A stretch of DNA of 64,000 bases, from assembly GCA_963921425.1 (NCBI GenBank), contig OY992840.1, forward strand, positions 5,024,501-5,088,500, given 5' to 3'. This DNA is from Dryas octopetala. Lineage: Eukaryota > Streptophyta > Magnoliopsida > Rosales > Rosaceae. The notes under the pieces are model-generated. The model worked only from the letters and a program-made list of their open reading frames with translations. It made no database searches and had not been told where the DNA came from. Shown here one piece after another: positions 34,702 to 45,241 of this stretch; positions within the stretch are counted from its first letter, which is position 1; each line of letters opens with the position of its first letter. The translations under genes and the position numbers were made by a program.

Positions 34702-36386
34702 TTTTCACCAAACCCGACTGCCCACTCCAAAATTCTACAATTCCAAACCTCGTCCTTCTTTCTTTCTTCCTTTATTTTTTTCTTTTATATAAAATAATAA
34801 TAAATAAATTCCTATGAAATAAAGCAATCCTAGAAATAAATGGGAATTGCTAATTTGCTATGTATGTGTGTGGCGTGTGCTATGGGTTTGCGCAGTTGGG
34901 TTATTAACTTATTATGGCTGCTGCAAAATAAACAAAGGGAAAGCCGGAGAGGGAGGCGCGTGAGATCCGTTATGCTACAGATCTGCAGATCTCAATGAAT
35001 AGCATAACCCATTTGAAAGAAGAAACAAGGAAATGGGATTCTTCTTTAGAGAAAGCAGGTTGTGTGTTTTGAATTTTTTTGATTCACAAAAAAATAAAAC
35101 AAAAAAGGACAAAGGAAATGAAACAAATTGTAGTAGTGTAGGTGTAGGTGTACGAAATTCGAAATTTCTAATTCAGAGGAGGGAGGAATGGGGAATTGGG
35201 ACCGTCAACTCTCAGACGTTTTCACGCTTTCCACTCGGTGCTACTATAACACTGTCAAACTGTCAATTCCATTCTCACTCGCGCGTGGCAGATTTTTCCT
35301 ATCGTATATATATTATTTTTTTAAGGGTTTTTTTTTTTTTTTTGGTAAGGATCAAGATCAACTATAAATATATCCACCAATTATATGAGGTTGTTTTGGC
35401 CTAAAATTTACATGTGCCACGTGGAAAGCTACTACGAAGTTGCCAAGTGGATTAGAGGATTTTGCGGGCGTGCCACTGCCATGTGGGTGGACAAATAGTG
35501 TTCCAACCGAAATCCTATGGGCGCGGTCGGAGAAGTTAATCATACGATTATGGGCTGAGGTACGAGTAGTAACTCTAGACCGAGGTTCTTTTTCTGCCTA
35601 AGCTAATTAGGACTTCATCCAGAAGTGTTTACAGCAACTCTGTGCCTAAACTCAAAAGAGGTTAATACAGGGGTTAGAGTATTTTGACCTAAATAGAAAC
35701 AATAAACTTTGAAAAGAAAAGTAAACTCAATATGATCAGGATGTGATTGGTAGCTGATGGTAGTTCATACCAGGAATCTAACCATACTTTTCAACCCTTG
35801 ATCAAGTCATATTAATAGTAGAACAAGCAAATGTTGTTTTGTGTTAATTCAAAGCAGCCAAGTAAAATAAAGAACTACTGATTTGATGATAAAGCTATAT
35901 AAAGCCAAAATGGTTATGGGTCTTTACCTAACAAACGTTAGTCAAGGGATAGGTGGTGACCTTCAGGTATTTCAAAGCATTATGACAAAAGCTAAAAATG
36001 ATAGATCTAGAAAACAACATTCATTAAACTCAGGACCAAAGAGGGAAATACATAAATTACTTTCAGAGTGTTCATATAAAGAACTTACAACGAAATAGTA
36101 AAAAGAAAGCAATAAATACAACAAAAGAAAACAAAAGCAATGAGCTTCAGGTTTCAGTAAAAAACTAACAAGGGTTGGCTTTTAATGACAGTGATTACCT
36201 AAAAGACAAGGGGTTACAAAGACTAGAGCGAAAAGACTTAAGAGCAGGATCTCTTTGAATATTCAAAGGAAATGGGTTAGCTGCTTTGGGATCTGGTTTT
36301 TGTTTTGTTTTTTGGGAGGTTGATGACTATCATATTCCTTCTGTAGCTTGATATTTATACCGCATTCCGAGGTTAGGGTTTGCCAT
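34702..36386. other. URGT upstream region and intergenic DNA
   Basis: The part next to 34702 is the likely URGT promoter; CT/T-rich tracts lie at about 34750-34790. Further out are AT-rich sequence, a T-run at about 35327-35343 and a G/C-richer stretch near 35400-35530. No gene or bounded element was recognised. Confidence 0.5.
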
Positions 36387-37090
36387 GTGTAGCAACCCAG
36401 ATTTTTATCTTATCTTGTGTTGACACGTGTTTCTCAAAAACTATTTTGTATTTAGAAGCTTAAGGTTTCTTAAAGAAAATGAAGTTTCTTTTGTCTTTTG
36501 TGTAACTAACTTGTACCATTAGTTGTTTAGACTTGAGCTATAGTACCTTGTACACAAAGTTTGAGATTATCAAGTTGGAATTAATTTTTGGGGAATTACA
36601 TTCATTGGAGTTGAATTTTCCTTAATTTTTCTGGAAGACAAACAGTTGTTTTGAGGCTATAAGAAATTATTACTCATTGAGACGAGTCCGTAGAATTTTT
36701 CAGAGAATTATTTGGAGTCCCGAGTTATTTTTGGTGAATTTACAAAGTTTGGAGAAAATAGAAAATAGAAAAAAGAATTAATTGTTGACTAGGACTGACA
36801 GTGCACACGTGGCGCGTTGTCATTGGACGTGCAAACTGACACGGCACCAAGGAGGCGTTGAGCGAGCTCGCAATGAAACGTGCCGCACCGGATTCGCCAC
36901 CCACGTTTTAATCTCAGCCGTTCGAGATCATTAAAGCTCTTTGATTTGGAGCGTTGATTCCTTAAAGGAACCAGTCACTATTCAACTGGGTCCCTTGGAC
37001 CCAAGTGTCTTCTAAATAGGCGACCTGGATCCATCTCTTCTCTATAAACAGGTAGTCTGGCCGAGTATTTCTAACCCAATTTGATTTTAC
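36387..37090 (+). mobile_element. Possible LTR fragment (TGTAGCAACCC start)
   Basis: The stretch begins TGTAGCAACCCAGA, similar in style to the solo LTR start at 39485. A GC-richer middle (36790-36950) is followed by a TATA-like TCTATAAACAG at about 37040, the order expected for an LTR U3/R region. No matching end or target duplication was found. The call is tentative and treats it as a fossil. Confidence 0.3.
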
Positions 37091-37827
37091 CTTATTGTGA
37101 GTATGTTTTTAGGTGTTTTGTCCCATATTGAAAACTTATAACTTCTTACAACTTCTTCCAACCCTTAAAAGCCTATAAATAATGTGAAGTGCACATTAAT
37201 ATCATAAGCATCATTCACTACGCTGGAAACTCTAGGATCATTGTGTAAGTGAATGAATACGTCTATAGATATCTAATGGAAGAAACATGATGAGCTAAGA
37301 AGCCATTGAGACTCATGTTATTGAATGCTTAGATTCCTAAATGTTCTTAGTCAAGAAAAAGAATGTTAATTGGACATTAATTAACATTTTAATGCAAATC
37401 AAGACTAGCACTTACGCTTGCTTATCTGGTTGGTGAGTCTCATGTCACAGTGTACTGATACTAGAGCGGGTATGTCAGTGCATGATTGAAGACACATTCA
37501 CTGAACTTGACTGGACAAAGAATCCTACATGGACCTTTATTGCATGTCTAGTAGAAACTTTGAGGTTATAATATATACTAATTAGTCCTTAGACTTGGGA
37601 CACCACTAATGTCTTTTATATGTGTTCAATATACTTTAACTACATTTAATGAACCAACGCAATTGAGCATATGTTACATGTGTAGGTTGGGTGCATTGAT
37701 ACACATATAGAGATATGTGAGTGTGAAATAAGGATTTTCACCTTCTGTAAAGAAGAATATGTCCTTGGAAACGAAGATTCGCAAAGAATCTAGCTAGAGA
37801 ATTAGAGTCACACACATTGAAGAGCAG
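37091..37827. other. Repeat-like non-coding DNA, unassigned
   Basis: No frames and no clear ends. A 'gtcccatattgaaaac' and TATAAATAA promoter-like pair at about 37117-37190 recalls retroelement promoters ('tcccacattgg' also occurs near 20270 and 48133), but no element could be delimited. Confidence 0.3.
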
Positions 37828-37986
37828 TGCTTGGATACTCAGAAATGAGTACAAGCTTGTCCTCACAACCAATCACATAAAATCATAATGGGGTCCACCA
37901 TAAAAGAGAAGGTGGTGGGCCCCATTATGGGCTCATGTGATTGGTTGTAAGGACAAGCTTAGTACTCATTTCTGAGTACCCAAGCA
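37828..37986. repeat. 159-bp near-perfect hairpin (miniature foldback)
   Basis: The left arm is TGCTTGGATACTCAGAAATG followed by 'agtacaagcttgtcctcaca' and 'accaatcacat'. The right arm is its reverse complement with only a few differences ('atgtgattggttgtaagg', then 'acaagcttagtactcatttc' and 'tgagtacccaagca'). The loop contains a second inner palindrome around 'ggggtccacc/ggtggtgggcccc'. It is non-coding, and no target duplication was identified. Confidence 0.85.
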
Positions 37987-39484
37987 TTTTCTTTGATTAT
38001 ATTCTATAATGGGGTTTGACATGAGTTTCATGCCCTTAGAATGTAATCGGGACATAGCATAGAGAATGACTATACTGTATTTTAATAATAACTGAATAGG
38101 TTCTAAGGTTAATTCTATACGGTTTGGAGGTCATGAACTGTGGTTAGGTGTCAACATAGTCTGTAAAGTCCAAAGATCAATTAATTAGAAAAAGTTCTAT
38201 ATTAATTGTGATTCCACTGCCAAATCAAAATAGAACCTAAAAGGTCACACACAAACAAGTGTTGTAGGAGATCAAAAGGAAAGGATGATGCTTTGGATCA
38301 ATATATATGAATATTGATCGCAACTATTGTGATAGTTGATATTGCCCAAAACTGGGAGCTGATCGAGCACTTCCTAGTGGTTCACCCATCCTTATATTAC
38401 TCTAGCATAAGCTCACTTAACTGTGAGATACTAATGGAAACTATTAAACTCTAATGACTTGGTTACTAATTGATAAAGATAATCAGTAAGCTCATAAGTC
38501 AAGTGATTAAAATAGGGTGATTATTTGACATAATCTTTTCTTAAGTATTCAGTAGAATTAATTAATTAATTAATCTACTTAATTAGAAAGGAAGATTGGA
38601 AATTCAAAGTTTGGCTTGTTGAACCAAGACTAAACCATTAATTTGGAGAATAATTAATGTTATCTTATAAGATAAATGATTAATTAGTTCATCATTAATC
38701 CTAATTCACCCAAACACTATTCTTATTGGTTAAAACATTAATCAAATGATTAAGTGTTGGGATGACATCTTGGTCAAATGACTTTTGACTTTTAATCACA
38801 TGGAGACAAGTCATAACATATTAAAGATTTTTGGAGCAATTGTGCAAATTAATACATGAAGATGGTGATTGGTGGATTAAAAGGGAGAAGGAGGGCCATT
38901 CATTTTAAGTGGATGAATCTAGTCCATTGAGAGACTAGGTGAGATAGCATAAAAACAAGACTAGAGGACCTTATTGCTGCACCCTCTCACATGAGAAACC
39001 CTCAAGGTCTGTTTGGTTCAAGTTTTAGAGATCTGGGAATGAGAAATCAATTTCATTCTCATGTTTGGTAAGTACAGGGGAAAAAAATCAATTCTTGACC
39101 CCAAAGGAATCTGATACCCTTATTGGGGGAAAATGAAACCCTTGATCTAGTTTGGGTTTTGTTTTCCCCCCTTTTGAGAAAGCATTTATTGCTTCTTTTT
39201 TTGACAAAACTAACTTTGCTATTATTTTAAAATGTCATCTCTATTGTCATTTCTTAATTAAATAATCGATGATGGTATAATTGGAAAATTGACACTTTTC
39301 ATTTCCAATTTTTGCACAACCCAAACATGGGAATGAAAATAAAAAGGTAATTCATGATTTACTTTTCCAAGATTACCAAAATGGATTGATGAGCTAGTAG
39401 CCAAGCTCTCTTCCATTTATTCATCTTTCCTCCTCGTACACTTGGTGTGGACTATTATGTAGAGAGATCACATGTGAGGTCTTG
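37987..39484. other. Repeat-rich intergenic DNA, no gene
   Basis: AT-rich non-coding sequence. 'tctgtttggttcaagtttt' near 39011 and 'caacccaaacatgggaatg' near 39318 are reminiscent of MITE ends that occur widely in plants, but the pair is not convincing. The right edge is the target site of the solo LTR (TCTTG, 39480-39484). Confidence 0.4.
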
Positions 39485-41095
39485 TGTAACGACCCGACCC
39501 AAAGTTGACTTTTAAAATAAATGGGCCTTTGATTTTTGACTTTGGGTCCGTTAGATAGGTCTCGAGTTCACGAGTTCGTAGACACGCGGCACGCGTCAAT
39601 CGGAGTTACAGTTTGAAAGATATGGGCGTTTGAATCAAGGGGCAATTTCGTAAAATGGACAAATTGGGTTTAAAAATCAGATTTTTTTAGAACTCTCTCT
39701 CTCTCTAGAATCTTCTCTCTCTCTTTTTTTTTATTCTCTCTCCTCTCTCCCCGGTTTTGGGGGGGGGGGGGGGCTCTCTCCCTCGCGTCTCTGTTCTCTC
39801 TCGCCTCTCACCCTTGCTGCGCCTGTCACCGGTGCGTGGCGGCGCGTCTGGCGGCGGCTAGGCTGGGTGTTTGGCCCAGGTTGCTCGTCGTCACTCTCTC
39901 TCTCTTCTCCTAGTCTCGGATCACCCAGAAATCGCGCAGAAACCGAGAATCCAGTTTTCGCCCGTTTAGAACTCCGGCGTTGACTCGCCGTTTCCGGCGT
40001 TGACTCGCCGTTTCCGGCGTCTTCGCAGCCCAGCTCCGGCCCTGGAAACTTCCTCTCGTCGAGCCGAGCACGGTGGTGTGCTCCGATCGTCCACCCGACG
40101 CTCCACGACGGCAGATCGAGGTTGAGAAGGCCGGCGGCTTCCGCCGCCGATTCCGGCGTTTCCGGCGATAAATGGCCATCGATCCAGTTGACAAAATCGA
40201 TCCTCTAGGTACGGGTAATCTTTCCCTTAAGGTGTTGATGTTCAATTTTGAGATTTTAGAGATTCGAATTTTTGGGTTTATGTCTGTTTTGAATATCTTG
40301 AAAATCGGACTCAAATTTGTGATGGTTAAGTGCAATTGAAGGTTCTATTATATGATTAAGATTGTTTGGAGTTGAATTTGGATGTTTTTAGGTTGAGCTA
40401 CCGCTGCCACCGACGGCTCCGCCACTTGTGGCGGTGAGTTGGGTGGTTTTTCTTGTTTATCAGCCTCCCCAGGACTTTTAGAGGCCAACCCTAGGGTTTG
40501 TTTACGTATGGGTGAGTAATGTGTGTAATTTGGGGCTGGGTAGCCACCGTGCGTGGTGGTTACCGCCCATTTCGGTCATTGAACGGTCAAATTGTGAAAC
40601 CTGAATATTTAAATATTGGCTGTCTGGTCTTAACAGGTACAGGGGCTCGGGAAATATCATTCCCGATGCCGTTATGCTGCCGGATTTGGTATCCGAGCAA
40701 TGGCACCGTGAAGGGTATTTTAGTCTTTCGCGTGGTTTAATTGTCTGTTTTATAGATTTGCCGCTTTACGCTAGAGAAGATTAGGTGTAGGATTTGAATT
40801 GGGAGAATGAATTGACGAGGATTTGAGGTGAAGGAATTATTTGGGAATTATGGAGTTTCTTAGAGGAGAGTCACCAAATTAAAGAAAGATTGTTTATAGT
40901 CAAGATTAATGATTGATGATTAGGCAGTTATTATATACAAAATGATCAAATTAATTATTGAGGAAATGTTAGTATGTTTCGAGTGACAGACAAGTGATGG
41001 TTTATAAGCGGGGATCAAATTCGGAAGGATTCGGCAGAGTTCAGAGAAATTTTGGGAAAAATGTTGTGAGTTGGAAATGCGAGTACAGATTGGAT

Positions 41096-41454
41096 GAGCC
41101 TGCTCGTACGGGGAGACCCCTCCGTATGAGATTGTGGCTAGGATACGAGCCTGCTCGTACGGAGAGACCCCTCCGTATGAGATTGTGGCTAGGATACGAG
41201 CCTGCTCGTACGGAGAGACCCCTCCGTATGAGATTGTGGCTAGGATACGAGCCTGCTCGTACGGAGAGACCCCTCCGTATGAGATTGTGGCTAGGATACG
41301 AGCCTGCTTGTACGGAGAGACCCCTCCCTATGAGATTGTGGCTAGGATATGAGCCTGCTTGTATGGAGAGACCCCTCCATACGGGATTGTGGCCAGGATA
41401 CAAGCCTGCACGTGCGGAAGGGTCATCCGTACGAGATTGTGGCTAGGATTTGAG
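41096..41454 (+). repeat. 51-bp tandem repeat, about seven copies, inside the solo LTR
   Basis: Units begin with GAGCCTGCTCGTACGG at 41096, 41147, 41198, 41249, 41300 and 41351, with a degenerate one from 41402. The spacing is exactly 51 bp. Because 51 is divisible by three, frames stay open across the array on both strands, but the content is repeat-driven. Each unit holds an inverted pair, CGTACGGAGAG/CTCCGTATG. Confidence 0.95.
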
Positions 41455-42083
41455 CCTGCCCGAGTGCGGGATTGTGGCCAGGACATTGTCTACAGTACAG
41501 GTACGAAAATGATGTGAGTTTTAAAAATAAGTGTTTCGAGATATTAGCTTCCAAGGATAAATTCAGTTCAGAGTTTGACTTAAGGCTGAGGGGATTTAAA
41601 AATGGTTTTGAAAGGAGATTTTTGAAAGTAGTTATAAAGCTGGAGGATTTCCAAGAAACGAAGTGTGTGAAATTAGATAGATGGTTGTTTGGTTGCTTGT
41701 ATTGCATTTGTTTGCTAGGACTTGGTAAAGTCTAGGCTTGAATCGTGAGGATGGAAATGATAGTGTCTATGCATTGAGGTTATTAATTAGGACGTGTTTG
41801 ATTGAGGTTGAGGTTAATGGTCGATAGTTAGGCAATTGACTTGTCAAAGTATAATTGTTATTATTGATGAGATTTGATGTGAATTTGAGATATTTTGATT
41901 TTCTTGATGCTTGGATGTGGTGTAGGATTTGTGTTTTGCAGGATAAGCAGGCTGAGGAAGCAGTGGGGAGAAGACGAGGCAGTGGGACCCAGAAAGATTT
42001 ATTTAATTGCTTTTACTCAGTGGTTTGTTTAAAATGTTTATGACAGAATTATATTTACTTATGTTGTTGTGCATGGCTCAAAA

Positions 42084-42220
42084 GTGAGAGAAAACAGATT
42101 TAACAGTTTGATGTTCAGTATTTTCATGGGCCCGAGGATCGGGGGGGTTACAGAAAGAGAAAACAGATTTAACAGTTTGATGTTCAGTACTTTCATGGGC
42201 CCGAGGATCGGGGGGTTACA
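42084..42220 (+). repeat. ~69-bp direct duplication at the right end of the solo LTR
   Basis: 'gagaaaacagatttaacagt' to 'cccgaggatcgggggg...ttaca' occurs twice in direct succession. The terminal LTR sequence therefore appears as two tandem copies, the inner one ending near 42151. Confidence 0.85.
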
Positions 42221-42225
42221 TCTTG

Positions 42226-43228
42226 AGCCTTCTTCTTCTTAATGAGAGCTCCATGATGAACAAAGTTTGTTCATCTTCTTGTTGATGCCGAAAATTCAAT
42301 GAGGACATGGAATGAAGACATCCCAATGGATGTTTGCAACCTTGGGTTCATCCTAAGGTGGTGTTCAAGGGTAAGCTCTCATTAAGTTATTTTCTATTTT
42401 TCATGTGTCATCCAATCTAGGATCCTAAGGGCTAAGGAAGATTTTAGTTAAATGAAATTTCCACCATGCTTCCACCTTTATATAAATTTATTAGCTATAA
42501 AGTTTCCCTTCACTCCATTGAAGGCGACCCAACGCTCTCAAAATTTTTGTCATCTTTCACAAATTTTTGGGAAATCTTTCACCATTTATATGTTTTAGTA
42601 CTTGTTGTAATGTTTTGTTACTTTTGATGTTTTTGTATGGATTTTGACATACAAAATAGTATTTTTTGTCCCATTCATGAGGTCTAGGGTATATATTTGT
42701 TGGGGGGCCATTCGGTACTGGTTCACCAAATATGATGATAGTATTCGATGGCAAGGAACCAAATTATCTACTATGATTCGAAACCCCCCCACCGAATGGC
42801 TTCAAAATGTTTTTGGTAAGAATATGTTGGTTAAGTTACCGAAACTTTGTAACCCATGCATTCAGCGAGAGGGAACCTTAATAGTTTTCACCATTTGGTT
42901 GATTCCTACCAAAAACTGGTATCGGTTTTGGTTTGTCGAATGAAACACAAATTAGTACATGCAGCAGCTGCCTAGTTGCACGAATTTTATTTTAAATGTA
43001 AATAATATGAACTCTTTCCTCATTGAAGGCTCCCAAGGAATGATTTCACCTCCATTTGTAAAAAAATTGCTTGTTTGGATCAAATGGAGCCAAAATATTG
43101 TTACGATTTAGAATTGGGTGTGAGAGTGAAGGTGATGATCATGAAGGGTTGGGGTTGATGGCAGCTGGTATTGCATAGAGAGTAAATTGATTTCTGTTTT
43201 TTTAAACATCTTTTATCCTTAATGATCA
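42226..43228. other. Intergenic, no gene seen
   Basis: Open frames are short and unconvincing. A 10-bp inverted pair (GCCATTCGGT at about 42707, ACCGAATGGC at about 42791) is noted but is too small to call an element. Confidence 0.45.
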
Positions 43229-43238
43229 ATTCAGATAG

Positions 43239-44298
43239 GAGAGCAGTTTTGCTCACCTCTTTTAACTCAGGTGTATGCTCACCTCCCATCTAAAATACTG
43301 CCACGTGTTTAAAAAACTAACCATGAGTTAACTATTGTATTTAATTATTTATGATGTTATAATGATGAGAGAGAAAAATAATTTGACAACTCCTTTCTTA
43401 TTTTATCCTTATCTTTTATTACTCAACTTTTTTTTATCACCCGTTAATTTCTCTTTTCTCTTTTATTTAATTATTTCTAATAATTTTTACTTCTTTTGTT
43501 TTTTTGCACTTCTCCAGTACGCCTCTAGTATTCAAAAAATCACATCCATTTTTTTGGGTCTTCTCATGTATACACATTTATCTATTTTTTTAATTAATTA
43601 AAAAATAAAAATATTCTAACAACACACTTGCAATTCGAACAAAAAACTCATTTGCAAAGTTTAATCTAAAATGTTGGCCAAACAAAAATCTAAAACAACT
43701 CATTTACATACATAGAAAATCCAATAAAAAAGTTACATGAGTTCAAAAAAAAAAAAAAATTATGTCGTTGCAACTATTCTTCTCTCTTCAAATGCTGCAA
43801 CACCTTGGATTGACCTAAGAATTTGTTTGATCTGAAAAGGTCATGTATGAGACAAGAAAGAAGAATTCTTAGGCAACAAAAAAAATGTGTTGTTGGATTA
43901 TTTGTTTTAATTAATTAAAAAAGTAGATAAAAGGTGTATACATGAGAAGACCCAAAAAAATTGGATGTGGTTTTTTGGGTACTGGAGGCATACTAGAAAA
44001 GAGCAAAAAAAAAAAAAGCAAAAATTATTAAATGCATGTGGTTTTTTAGATACTAGAATAAATAAAAGAGAAAATAAAAATTAATAGGTAATAAAAAAGT
44101 GAAAAAAAGTTTAGTAATAAAAGATAAGGATAAAAGTAGAAAAAAGTTGTCAAATTATTTTTCTCTCTCATCATTATAATATTATAAATAATTAAATACA
44201 ATATATTAACTCATGACTAATTTTTTAAACACATGGCAGCATTTTAGATGGGAAGTGAGCATACACCTGAGTTAAAGGAGGTGAGCAAAACTGCTCTC
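43239..44298. mobile_element. 1060-bp Mutator-type snapback MITE with 10-bp target duplication
   Basis: The ends GAGAGCAGTTTTGCTCACC and GGTGAGCAAAACTGCTCTC are perfect inverted copies. The inverted arms continue for about 360-390 bp on each side at high identity (for example 'ctcaggtgtatgctcac', 'atgagagagaaaaataattt'). They surround a roughly 300-bp AT-rich centre. A perfect 10-bp direct repeat, ATTCAGATAG, flanks it (43229-43238 and 44299-44308). Long arms plus a 9-11 bp duplication fit a non-autonomous Mutator-type element. It lacks a transposase. Confidence 0.88.
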
Positions 44299-44308
44299 AT
44301 TCAGATAG

Positions 44309-45241
44309 GGGCATAATAGTTCATTTATGTTAAAAAGTGATATATGATAAGGATAACAAATCATTAGGTATGAATACAATTTCCCTTAACAATATCAACA
44401 TGCACAACACAACTGTTAGGAGAAAGATGATTATAAAAGGCCAAGGTGACATTCGAGAACATATTGATGGTTGAATAAGCACTTGGATCGGCAATGGCTG
44501 GGGCTTGGGCAGCCGCGGAGAAGGAGAAAAGTTCAGAAGTTTAGGGAATGGGAATAGAAAGTTTAGGGAAAAAATTAGACAGGGTAATCAAGAAAATGTT
44601 TTAGGGTGGTCAGAATAAAAAAACTCAATAATTATCAGATATTCTTAGTTCCTCTTTTCTTCAAATCATACAACATGAAATATCTTTTTCCAAGACCGTA
44701 ATTTTAATACAAGGATTATGACCAACAGAACAAAAGGGAAAAACAACTCAATATCATCACCTAATATTGCTATATTGCCTCATCCCCAAGGGCAAACTAT
44801 ATTACAGTCTTGCTGTTCCATTTGTTTTCTTTATACGAGCAAACTATATATATATATCTATATACATACACCAAACATAAGGTTGAGCCTAAATTCGAAA
44901 ATTCTGAAACCAAAACATGAAATATGTCACTCCAGCAAAAATACACCAATAAATAACTGGGAAACTATAGCAGCCAACAGGTGCAACAGTATAGCAATAA
45001 CCATCTACAATAATCTATTTTCCTCCCTAGGTATATAAAATATGGTCTTTCCCAAAAGAATACAAGAGGCCTACTCAGCTGGAGGTGAGATGTCCTTTCA
45101 AGCACAATCCTCATTCATTTCAAGCAAACACATCCAACTAATTACAAAACCTCAAATTCTTCCCACTACAACCAACTTTGATACAAATGACACGTCAAAG
45201 TTTTATACTACATGAGCAAAAAAAAGAAATCTTCTCTGTCC
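44309..45241. other. 3' flank of the DNAJ10-like gene
   Basis: No gene recognised. A (TA)n/ATC run lies at about 44846-44865. The part next to 45241 probably contains the 3' UTR of the minus-strand DNAJ gene. Confidence 0.5.

Larger units (their letters stand above)
39485..42220 (+). mobile_element. 2736-bp solo LTR, probably Ty3/gypsy
   Basis: It starts TGTAACGACCCGACCC and ends GATCGGGGGGTTACA, so it has TG...CA ends with mirrored tips. It is flanked by a perfect 5-bp duplication TCTTG (39480-39484 and 42221-42225). No gag-pol coding lies inside, so this is one long LTR left by LTR-LTR recombination. The length and tip sequence fit gypsy-type elements with long LTRs, which is an inference. 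It contains a CT-rich and GC-rich stretch at 39690-40170, a 51-bp tandem repeat, and a roughly 69-bp direct duplication just before the right end. Age cannot be estimated from a single LTR, but the intact ends suggest it is not very old. Confidence 0.85.

Noticed and set aside
39910-40335. Arg-rich minus-strand frame at 39910-40335
   Set aside because: It lies within the GC-rich part of the solo LTR. The composition explains the open frame, and no homology is recognised.
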